In this document: positions 57,701 through 64,000 of the stretch, one piece after another
Layout: the number at the start of each line of letters is the position of its first letter
Numbering within the stretch: position 1 is the stretch's first letter
Origin: Nocardiopsis sp. CC223A
GTDB lineage: Bacteria > Actinomycetota > Actinomycetes > Streptosporangiales > Streptosporangiaceae
DNA length: 64,000 nt
Direction: 5' to 3'
NCBI RefSeq assembly: GCF_030766825.1
Contig: NZ_JASFDV010000004.1
Coordinates: forward strand, 1 to 64,000
Notes under the pieces: generated by a model
Told to the model about the DNA's origin: nothing
The model's database searches: none
Seen by the model: the letters and a program-made list of their open reading frames with translations, nothing else
Made by a program: the position numbers and the translations under genes

Positions 57701-59614
57701 CACCGCGGTGATGGGGCCCAGGCCGAAGTCGTAGATCCAGACCCGGCCCACGCCCTGGACGTCGATGTCGTAGGGCCACTCGTCGATGACCTCGACGCCC
57801 AGGTGCTCCAGGACCGGCAGGATCCGGGAGAGCGAGATGGGCTCGCCGACGCTGTGGACGCGGAAGCGCCAGGCGTCGTCCTCGGAGTGGCGGTACAGGC
57901 CGGCGGAGAACGCGCCCCGCCGCTCGTCGGGGGCGGTGCGGCCGAGCAGCTCCTCCAGTGCGCCGATGTCGCCCGCGGCGACCTCGGGCTGGTTGTCGAC
58001 CTTGTAGGCCTCGCTGAGGCCGGAGCCGTACCGCTCCTTGTACTCGGTGGCCCGGTCCGGGCCGAAGGCGTCGGTGAGGGCGTCGTCGAGGTCGGTGTCC
58101 CAGGAGCGGGCGGCCAGGCGGACCTTCTCCTCCAGGGCGAGCTGGTCGATGTCGGCCAGGGTCTCGCCGTGGCGGGCGCGCGCCACCAGGTAGAGGCGGG
58201 CCAGCGGGGCGGCGCCGATCATGACGTTGTGGTCCATGGTCGCGCCCTGGAAGGCGTCGCCGAGGACCTGCTGGATGTCCAGGCGCACGCGGGTGCTGTA
58301 CTCGTCGCGCGGCATGTACACGAAGCAGGACATGTACCGGCCGCCGTAGGGGTCGCGGCGCATGAACAGCTTGGTGCCGCGCCGGTCGCGCAGGCGCATG
58401 ACGCTGCGGACGATGGTGTACAGCTCGCCGACGGGGATCTGGAGGAGTTCCTCGCGGGGGAAGGTCTCCAGCAGTTCGGTGAGGTCGCGGCCGTCGTAGC
58501 TGTCGGCCTCGAACCCGGCCAGGGCCAGGATCTCCGCCTGCTTGCGGCGCAGGATGGGGATCTGGGCGATGCCCGTGTTGGTGGCCTGGGAGGTGAACAG
58601 CCCCAGGAAGCGGCGCTCGCCGACGATGTTGCCCTGGGCGTCGAACTTCTTGACGCCGATGTAGTCCAGGTACTTGGGCCGGTGGACGGTGGAACGGGAG
58701 TTGGCCTTGGTGAGCACCAGGATGTAGGGCTCGCGGGCCTTGCCGCGGATCTCCGGGGGCAGGGCGGCGAAGCTGGTGGAGGCCGGGGAGTCCATGCGCA
58801 TGATGCCCAGGCCGGTGCCGGGTTCCGGGCGCAGGGCGTCGTCGCCGTTCTCGTCGGTGACCAGCGAGTACTCGCGGTAGCCCATGAAGGTGAAGTGGCG
58901 TCCGGCGACCCAGCGCAGGAAGTCGACGCTCTCGCCGATCTCGCGGGCGTCCACGCCCCCGGCGACCAGGCGGTCGGGGTAGGCGGCCAGCTCGTCGGCG
59001 ATCCGGATGGCCCGGTCGCTCATCTTGGCGGCGTCCTCGTCCACGTAGCGGACGTCGTTGAGGACGGCCTCGACCCGGTCGGTGATCTCCTTGATCCGCT
59101 CGGGGTCGGTCTGCCGGTCGATCTCGATGTGCATCCAGGACTCGTCGACGGGCAGCAGGCCCTCGCCGCCGATCTCCGGGTCGATCTGGCGGAGGTCGCC
59201 CTCCAGGTCGCGGCCCACGGTCATCTGGGGGTGGATGATCAGGCGGACGCCCGCGTTGAGCTCGCGCAGGACCATGGTCACGGACGAGACGAGGAAGGGG
59301 GCGTTGTCCGTCACCGTCTCGACGATGCTGGTCTGGGAGTCCCAGCCGTCGTGCTCGACGGTCGGGGTGTGCACGCGGACCTTGGCGCGGCCGGGGCGGC
59401 GCCGGGCGCCGAAGGCGCGGTGGGTCTCGGCCGTACCGCAGATCTGTTCGGGGGTACGGCCCGCGATCTCCTCCGGGTCGGTGTGCCGGTAGTAGAGCGG
59501 GAGGAAGCGGCGGACGGCCTCGGCCTCGTCGGCGCCGAGCCGCGGGCCGGGGGACCACTTGGTCGCCGCTTCGGCGAGCAGCTGCTGGAGGGTGCCGTCG
59601 GATTGCCCGGACAT
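54746..59614 (-). CDS. gdh: NAD-specific glutamate dehydrogenase, large (180-kDa) type
   Basis: This 1622-residue enzyme deaminates glutamate to 2-oxoglutarate with NAD and is the tetrameric L-GDH180 type known from S. clavuligerus and mycobacteria. The N-terminal ACT-like regulatory segments (about 1-500), the catalytic region with [20 protein letters not shown] and [20 protein letters not shown], the Rossmann part [15 protein letters not shown], and the C-terminal helical domain are all present. ATG 59614 follows AAAGGAG at long spacing. Loss of this gene would push flux to other routes of glutamate catabolism. It stands alone. Confidence 0.96.
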   Translation of the reverse strand: [1622 protein letters not shown]

Positions 59615-59964
59615 GTGTCTATCTCACTCCTTTGTGAGCAACGTCGCACGAGCGCTGTGGGATCACCGGGTCATGTGCCCTGTGAATCCGTGAGCTGATG
59701 TGTGATTTTTCGTGACCCCCGAGGGCCGCACGGAGCCCCGGGAGTGGTGTGGTGGTGGTGTGACCTGTGCGCACAGGCTGGAAGAAAGAGGCGTCGGACC
59801 CCATTGTCACCGCCTCGTCCAAGAAGACAGGCTACTGGTTTTCACGCCGGAGGGCAGGAGCAACACCGTTAACCAACGGTTACATGCTGTAAGAAACGGA
59901 TTGCGTCGGTCGGTGGCGATGTACACGAGGGTTCACCTCGACCCGGTCGGGGACGTACCTGTCG
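59615..59964. other. Intergenic region upstream of glutamate dehydrogenase
   Basis: This 350-bp spacer has a lower-GC part around 59850-59910. CCGTT-AACC-AACGG (59866-59879) is a perfect inverted repeat. GTAAC in the minus strand at 59883-59879 gives a weak resemblance to a GlnR half-box. The promoter of gdh must be here. No gene was found. Confidence 0.4.
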
Positions 59965-60666
59965 TTATCGAGCCGTTGTCGAATCGGTCGCCTGCTGGAC
60001 GGCGGTCATCACGGCGCGGGGATCGGTGAGGTCGGGCAGGATGACCTGCGCGCCCGCATCGCGCAGCCGCCCCTCCGTGGTGGGACCGTTGAGGACCCCG
60101 ACCGGGACGGCCCCGCCGATCAGGGCGGCCCGGACGTCGGGAACGTTGTCGGTGATCAGGACGGTGCTGGAGTCGGGGATCATCCCGCCCTCCGCCGCGT
60201 GCAGGCGGATGGACTGGATGAGCGTGGACTTGGGGTAGTTGACCGATCCGTAGCCGCCGATGGCCAGGTTCAGGTAGGAGTCCAGGCCGAAGGCCACCAG
60301 CTTGGCGGTGGCCACCGTCCGGGGACTGCCGCTGACCACCGTCTGCACGGCGCCGGGCAGCGAGGCCACGGCCGCCAGCGAGGCCGCCGCCCCGGGCATC
60401 ACCCTGCCCTTGGCCGCCAGCTCCCCCGTCCGGGTCTCGAAGGCGGCCTCCAGGGCCGTGAGGAACTGGGCGAGGGTGTCGACGTCGGGCTCGATGTCGA
60501 CGTAGTTGCGGGCGCAGAACTCGAAGAACATCTCCGAGTCGGTGCGGCCGGCGGTCGAGGTCAGGTAGACCAGGGGCTCACCGGTGACCTTCTCGAAGGC
60601 CTCGGCGTAGGCGGCCCGCATGACCTGGCCGACGTCGAGGAGCGTGAGGTCGATGTTCCATAGCAC
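59965..60666 (-). CDS. HAD-superfamily phosphatase
   Basis: This 233-residue haloacid dehalogenase-like hydrolase has motif I NIDLTLLD (nucleophile Asp, but Ile-Asp-Leu rather than Phe-Asp-Gly), motif II VVSGSP, Lys in NYPKSTLIQS, and motif IV LITDNVPDV. A helical cap (about 15-85) indicates a type C1 phosphoglycolate-phosphatase-like enzyme. The substrate is unknown. GTG 60666 is the first acceptable start; the GAGGAG upstream is better placed for an in-frame ATC six codons earlier. Confidence 0.85.
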   Translation of the reverse strand: MLWNIDLTLLDVGQVMRAAYAEAFEKVTGEPLVYLTSTAGRTDSEMFFEFCARNYVDIEPDVDTLAQFLTALEAAFETRTGELAAKGRVMPGAAASLAAVASLPGAVQTVVSGSPRTVATAKLVAFGLDSYLNLAIGGYGSVNYPKSTLIQSIRLHAAEGGMIPDSSTVLITDNVPDVRAALIGGAVPVGVLNGPTTEGRLRDAGAQVILPDLTDPRAVMTAVQQATDSTTAR

Positions 60667-60787
60667 CAGGCGGCTGATGGCGAACTCCTCGGGTGATGCA
60701 CGACGGGACTCCCCTATTGTGCCGCACGGCCGTTTCGCGTGGAGTACCCCGTCCGGGACCGGCCACCGGCGGGGCGGCCGGCGGTGG

Positions 60788-61390
60788 TCACGGGCCCAGG
60801 AGGCGCTCCACGAGGTCGCGCACGTCGCGCAGCGCCCGGCCCCGGGTGAGGCCCTCGGTGGCGACGAGATGGCCCACCAGGTCGGCCCGGACCGCGCCGA
60901 GCAGGACGTGCGCCGTCCACGCGGCGTCCGGCGCCGGAGGCGTCTGGCCGGCGCAGGCGCGGGCGACGGCGTCGGCGAGGAGCCCGTGGACGAGGCGGTA
61001 GGACGCGGAGGCGAAGAGCTCGGCGCCGCGCCCGGCGGGCGCCTCCTCCAGGGTCTGCGCCAAGTGGGTGTTGTCGAGCTTGATCCGCACCAGGGCCTCC
61101 ATGATCCCGAAGACCCGTTCCCGGGGCGGGGTGTCCGGGCCCAGCGGTTCGGGGCCCGACTCCAGCGCCTCGCGGAACCAGGCGGTGCGCGCTTCGAACA
61201 CGGCGCGCACCAGGCCCGCGCGGTCCCCGAAGCGGCGGAACAGGGTGCCCTTGCCGACGCCGGCCGCCTCGGCGATCTCGTCCATGGACACGGCGGTGCC
61301 GTGGGGGGACTCGGCGAAGAGCCGGTCCGCGGCGGCCAGGACGGCCGCCCGGTTGCGCGCCGCGTCGGCGCGTTCGTTCTCGCGGGCCAT
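60788..61390 (-). CDS. TetR family transcriptional regulator
   Basis: This 200-residue repressor has the N-terminal helix-turn-helix VSMDEIAEAAGVGKGTLFRRFGDRAGLV and a C-terminal domain with LVRIKLDNTHLAQTLEEAPA. It lies divergent from a SnoaL-NmrA gene pair, with two clear operators in the 85-bp gap, so it very probably controls both directions. ATG 61390. The inducer is unknown. Confidence 0.93.
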   Translation of the reverse strand: MARENERADAARNRAAVLAAADRLFAESPHGTAVSMDEIAEAAGVGKGTLFRRFGDRAGLVRAVFEARTAWFREALESGPEPLGPDTPPRERVFGIMEALVRIKLDNTHLAQTLEEAPAGRGAELFASASYRLVHGLLADAVARACAGQTPPAPDAAWTAHVLLGAVRADLVGHLVATEGLTRGRALRDVRDLVERLLGP

Positions 61391-61416
61391 GTCGCTTCCC
61401 GCCCCTCCCTTGATAA

Positions 61417-61457
61417 ACGGACCGGCAGTCCGTATATTGATCCGGACCGATGGTCCG
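61417..61457. promoter_or_regulatory. Twin TetR operators
   Basis: ACGGAC-CGGCA-GTCCGT (61417-61433) and CGGACC-GAT-GGTCCG (61443-61457) are two palindromes sharing the CGGACCG-type half-site, centred 25 bp apart between the divergent start codons. TATATTGAT lies between them and may serve as a -10. This is a standard two-dimer TetR layout. Confidence 0.8.
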
Positions 61458-61475
61458 AATCTTAGGAGAGTCGGC

Positions 61476-61874
61476 ATGGACCTGGAGCGAAGCGCACCCG
61501 AGGCGGTGTTCCGCGAGCCGATGGACCTGCCGTGGCGGGGCGACACCGCCGGAGGGGCGGATCCGGTGGCGGAGTTCCCGTTCGCGCGGCCCGGGGCGAC
61601 CCGGAGGCCCGAGGGGCGGGAGGCGGTGCCGGCGTACACGGCGGGCGTTCCGGAGGTGTTCGAGTGCGGCGGGAAGCCGGAAACGGTGTCCCGTCGGACG
61701 ACCGATCCGGCGCGCACCGTCATCGAGACGGACCTGCGCGCCCGGGCCGGGGCGACGGGCGGACCCTACGAGCGGCGGTACGTGGTCGTGCCGGATGCGG
61801 CCGAGGTGCGGGTCACCTCCTACCGCGACCACCGGGACCCGCTGGTGGCGCAGGCCGCGGGGGTGGGCGTGTGA
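61476..61874 (+). CDS. SnoaL-like NTF2-family protein
   Basis: This 132-residue protein has the NTF2/SnoaL-like core ADPVAEFPFARPGATRRPEGREAVPAY, TDPARTVIETDLRARAGATGGPY and YVVVPDAAEVRVTSYRDHRDPL. Such domains act as isomerases, cyclases or hydrolases on small molecules; catalytic residues are not obvious. GGAG precedes ATG 61476. Its stop overlaps the next GTG (GTGA), so it is co-translated with the NmrA-like reductase. Confidence 0.8.
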   Translation: MDLERSAPEAVFREPMDLPWRGDTAGGADPVAEFPFARPGATRRPEGREAVPAYTAGVPEVFECGGKPETVSRRTTDPARTVIETDLRARAGATGGPYERRYVVVPDAAEVRVTSYRDHRDPLVAQAAGVGV

Positions 61875-62686
61875 AGGTCCTCGTGACGGGGGCGACGGGG
61901 ACGACCGCCCGCGCGCTCATCCCGGTGCTGGGCGAACGCGGCGCGGAGGTGGTCGCGGCGAGCCGCCGGCCGGGGCCGCGGGGCGTCCGGTTCGACTGGT
62001 ACGACCCGGACAGCCACGCCGCGGCGCTCGACGGCGTCGACCGCGTCTACCTGGTGCCGCCGCCGGACGCCGACCCGGTCGAGGTCATGGGGGCGTTCCT
62101 GGAGCGGGCGCACCGCCGCGGTGTGCGCCGGGCGGTGCTGCTCGGGGCGTCGGCCGTTCCCACGGGCGGGCCGATGGTGGGACGGGTGGCGCGGATGGTA
62201 CTGGAGGTGTTCGAGGAGGCGGTGGTGCTGCGGCCGTCGTGGTTCATGCAGAACTTCACGGGGGACCACCCGCACGCGGCCGGGTTCCGGGAGCGGGGGG
62301 CGATCGCGACGGCCACCGGGGGCGGACGGGTGGGGTTCGTCGACGTCCGCGACATCGCGGCGGTCGCCGCGCACGCGCTGACCGACGCGGAGCCGATCGA
62401 ACGGGAGCCGGTCCTCACCGGACCCGAGGCGCTGAGTTACGACGAGGTCGCCGCGATCTACGGGGAGGTGACAGGGCGAGAGGTCGTGCACGAGTCGCTG
62501 GAGCCCGGTGCCGTGGAGCGGGCGCTGGCGGCGGCGATGCCGGTGGAGGTGGCGCGGATACTGGTGGGGCTCGACGGGCTCATCGCCGCGGGCGCCGAGG
62601 ACCGCGTCACGGACACGGTCGAACGCATCGCCGGTCGGCCGCCGGGCGACCTCCGCACGGTGCTCCGCCGCGACCTCCGCCCCTGA
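61871..62686 (+). CDS. NmrA-like NAD(P)-binding protein
   Basis: This 271-residue short-chain dehydrogenase-like protein starts KVLVTGATGTTARALIPVL with the Rossmann glycine motif GATGTTA. VLRPSWFMQNF and GFVDVRDIAAVAAHAL are typical of the NmrA group, which sense redox state or reduce small quinones. The usual catalytic Tyr-x3-Lys is not seen. It is coupled to the SnoaL-like gene and shares the TetR-controlled promoter. Confidence 0.88.
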   Translation: MKVLVTGATGTTARALIPVLGERGAEVVAASRRPGPRGVRFDWYDPDSHAAALDGVDRVYLVPPPDADPVEVMGAFLERAHRRGVRRAVLLGASAVPTGGPMVGRVARMVLEVFEEAVVLRPSWFMQNFTGDHPHAAGFRERGAIATATGGGRVGFVDVRDIAAVAAHALTDAEPIEREPVLTGPEALSYDEVAAIYGEVTGREVVHESLEPGAVERALAAAMPVEVARILVGLDGLIAAGAEDRVTDTVERIAGRPPGDLRTVLRRDLRP

Positions 62687-62772
62687 GATATTCCCGTGCC
62701 GTTCCTCCAGATTCCTCCCGGAACACGCAGCGATCGGCCCGTGCTGCAACGGTGGACGAGAGGAGATCCACC

Positions 62773-63606
62773 GTGACGATCGCATGGGGTGTCGAGGCCC
62801 TGGACCTGGCGGCCTACCTGGACCGGGTGGGGGTGCCGGAGCGGCGGCCGGACGAGGAGTACCTGGACCGGCTGTACGAGGCGCACATCAGGGCGTTCCC
62901 CTTCGAGACGGTCGACGCGCTCCTGGGCCGGGCCCCGGCGGTCGACGTACGGGGCGTGCAGGAGAAGTTCCTGGGTGGAGGCCGGGGAGGCTACTGCTTC
63001 GAGCACGGGGTGCTGTTCGCGGCCGCGCTGGAGCGGCTGGGGTTCGAGGTGCACCGGCGGCTGGGCACGGTCGGCCCGGCGGGTGAGAACGCCCGGACGC
63101 ACCTGCTGGTGGAGGTCGTGGTCGACGGCCGCCGGCTGCTGGCCGACCCGGGGTTCGGATCGGGCATGCGGCGTCCGATCGAGCTGAGGGACGGGGCCCG
63201 GAGCGGTGGGGGCGGGATGGCCTTCGCACTCGCCCGGGTGCCCCGCGGCAGGTCGTGGGGGTGGGAGCTGCGCAAACAGCGCGGCCATGCGTGGGAGCCG
63301 CTGCACGTGACGCACGAGTCGGAGGTGTACCCGGTGGACCTGGTCGCGGGGAACCACTTCGTGGCGACGCACCCGGACTCGGTGTTCCGGAGGATGCTGG
63401 TGGTGACGGGCTTCCTGCCGGACGGGATCCACGCGAGCCTCACCCAGGCGTCGGTCACCCTCCGCGCCCCGGACTCCCCCACCCGGCACGAGGAGCTGGC
63501 CCCGGCCGACCTCGATCCGTGGCTGGACCGCCTCGGCGTCCACTTGTCGGGGGACGACCACGCGCTCCTGCACAAGCGCCTCGCCGAGCTGTCGGCCCCC
63601 GTGTGA
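62773..63606 (+). CDS. nat: Arylamine N-acetyltransferase
   Basis: This 277-residue NAT acetylates arylamines or arylhydrazines using acetyl-CoA. The catalytic triad is Cys75 in GRGGYCFEHG, His110 in ARTHLLVEV and Asp125 in LADPGFGS. FPFETVDALLG and the length fit the family. GTG 62773 follows GAGAGGAGATCC. It may be part of the TetR-controlled group, but an 86-bp gap separates it from NmrA. Confidence 0.93.
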   Translation: MTIAWGVEALDLAAYLDRVGVPERRPDEEYLDRLYEAHIRAFPFETVDALLGRAPAVDVRGVQEKFLGGGRGGYCFEHGVLFAAALERLGFEVHRRLGTVGPAGENARTHLLVEVVVDGRRLLADPGFGSGMRRPIELRDGARSGGGGMAFALARVPRGRSWGWELRKQRGHAWEPLHVTHESEVYPVDLVAGNHFVATHPDSVFRRMLVVTGFLPDGIHASLTQASVTLRAPDSPTRHEELAPADLDPWLDRLGVHLSGDDHALLHKRLAELSAPV

Positions 63607-63664
63607 CCGGAACCGCATGTGCTGGGCCGACCAGCGGTGTTCGATGATCTTCGGAACCGCGTCC

Positions 63665-63693
63665 GGCCCATCCCCGCGTGCGCGGGGCTCACG
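63665..63693. repeat. Solitary CRISPR type I-E repeat-like sequence
   Basis: GGCCCATCCCCGCGTGCGCG followed by GGGCTCAC has the palindromic core CCCCGCG-TG-CGCGGGG typical of actinobacterial type I-E repeats. No second copy was found in the window, so this is not an array. Confidence 0.35.
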
Positions 63694-63799
63694 CGGTGCC
63701 CGTGAGCACCCTGCGGCAATTCAGCTTCATGGGGAACGAGCGCTGGAGGCCCTGCGTCCAACTGGTCATCCCATCGCAACCTCCACGGGAAAGTCCCCC

Positions 63800-63919
63800 A
63801 TGTTCGACATCATCGCCGACGCCGTCTCGGCTGGGCTTGTCTTCCTCGGCGTGGCCGTCACGCTCTTCGGTATCTGGGGCACATGGAAGGAGTGGGCACC
63901 GGAAGGCGTAGGGTTCTAG
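63800..63919 (+). CDS. Small single-span membrane protein
   Basis: This 39-residue ORF starts MFDIIADAVSAGLVFLGVAV and continues with TLFGIWGTWKEWAPEG, giving one membrane span with aromatic flanks. GGGAAAG lies upstream of ATG 63800. It is short and unrecognised; it may be a small prophage- or toxin-like peptide. Confidence 0.4.
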   Translation: MFDIIADAVSAGLVFLGVAVTLFGIWGTWKEWAPEGVGF

Positions 63920-64000
63920 GACCCGATCATCCGGGCCCTGATGGTCCCCTGGAACGCCGCAAGACGCCACTTCCAGCGCATCTTCGGTAAGGAAACCCCC

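Noticed and set aside
59866-59894. GlnR box in the glutamate dehydrogenase promoter
   Set aside because: GTTAC and GAAAC elements are present but their spacing (nine bases) does not match the six-base consensus.
63607-64000. A CRISPR array at the right edge
   Set aside because: Only one repeat-like unit is visible and no spacer-repeat periodicity follows within the window.

Overview
The window is very GC-rich DNA, with G or C at nearly every third codon position. It carries the hallmark genes of an actinobacterium: a WhiB1/WblE-type regulator, SigR-RsrA, a DasR-like regulator, FtsEX-SmpB-tmRNA and a 180-kDa-type NAD-glutamate dehydrogenase. The tmRNA-encoded tag reads ANSKRTEFALAA, which from memory matches Thermobifida, so I infer a Nocardiopsaceae-type organism (Nocardiopsis or a close relative). 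This is an inference from gene content, not a database result.

Layout, left to right. 0.1-2.1 kb: a DUF4097 protein and a PadR regulator in one operon. 2.2-3.4 kb: malic enzyme, divergent from a glutamate/polar amino acid ABC transporter operon (3.7-6.5 kb). 6.6-7.8 kb: a methyltransferase and a GNAT acetyltransferase. 7.9-9.1 kb: an RsbW-like anti-sigma factor coupled to a SigB/SigF-type sigma factor. 9.1-18.5 kb: a signalling block with a lipid kinase, whiB1, a PdtaS-like histidine kinase, dasR, two coupled HD-domain membrane proteins, rsrA and sigR. Parts of it resemble, from memory, the Rv3218-whiB1-pdtaS-rshA-sigH neighbourhood of M. tuberculosis.

18.8-20.6 kb: a degenerate methyltransferase, a tandem duplication and a membrane protein. 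20.6-24.7 kb: a leftward operon for a phosphonate-type ABC transporter (phnDCE), a CX5R phosphatase and a TetR regulator. 24.8-26.6 kb: thiC under a TPP riboswitch. 26.7-38.4 kb: a leftward cell-envelope glycan cluster made of an SGNH hydrolase, a polytopic membrane protein, a tiny DUF2613-like protein, a GT4 glycosyltransferase, a 1475-residue AftD-like (DUF3367) arabinofuranosyltransferase homologue, a DUF3068 protein and a YedK/HMCES protease. 38.6-47.2 kb: mixed metabolic and accessory genes, including nagA, an aldo/keto reductase, a YefM-YoeB toxin-antitoxin pair, methyltransferases and a Tat-exported serine hydrolase.

47.3-54.4 kb: an unusual repeat array next to ssrA, then a PBP-like lipoprotein whose three catalytic motifs are all altered, smpB, ftsX, ftsE (apparently coupled to a short upstream reading frame) and prfB. 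54.7-59.6 kb: NAD-glutamate dehydrogenase. 60-63.9 kb: a HAD phosphatase, a TetR regulator divergent from a SnoaL-NmrA pair with two clear operators, an arylamine N-acetyltransferase and a small membrane ORF.

No complete mobile element, CRISPR array or tRNA gene was seen. The items I rate most interesting are the PBP-like protein without catalytic residues, the AftD-like cluster, the array beside ssrA, the phn operon with its phosphatase, the uORF coupled to ftsE, and the regulatory sites for DasR, a CRP-type regulator and SigR.
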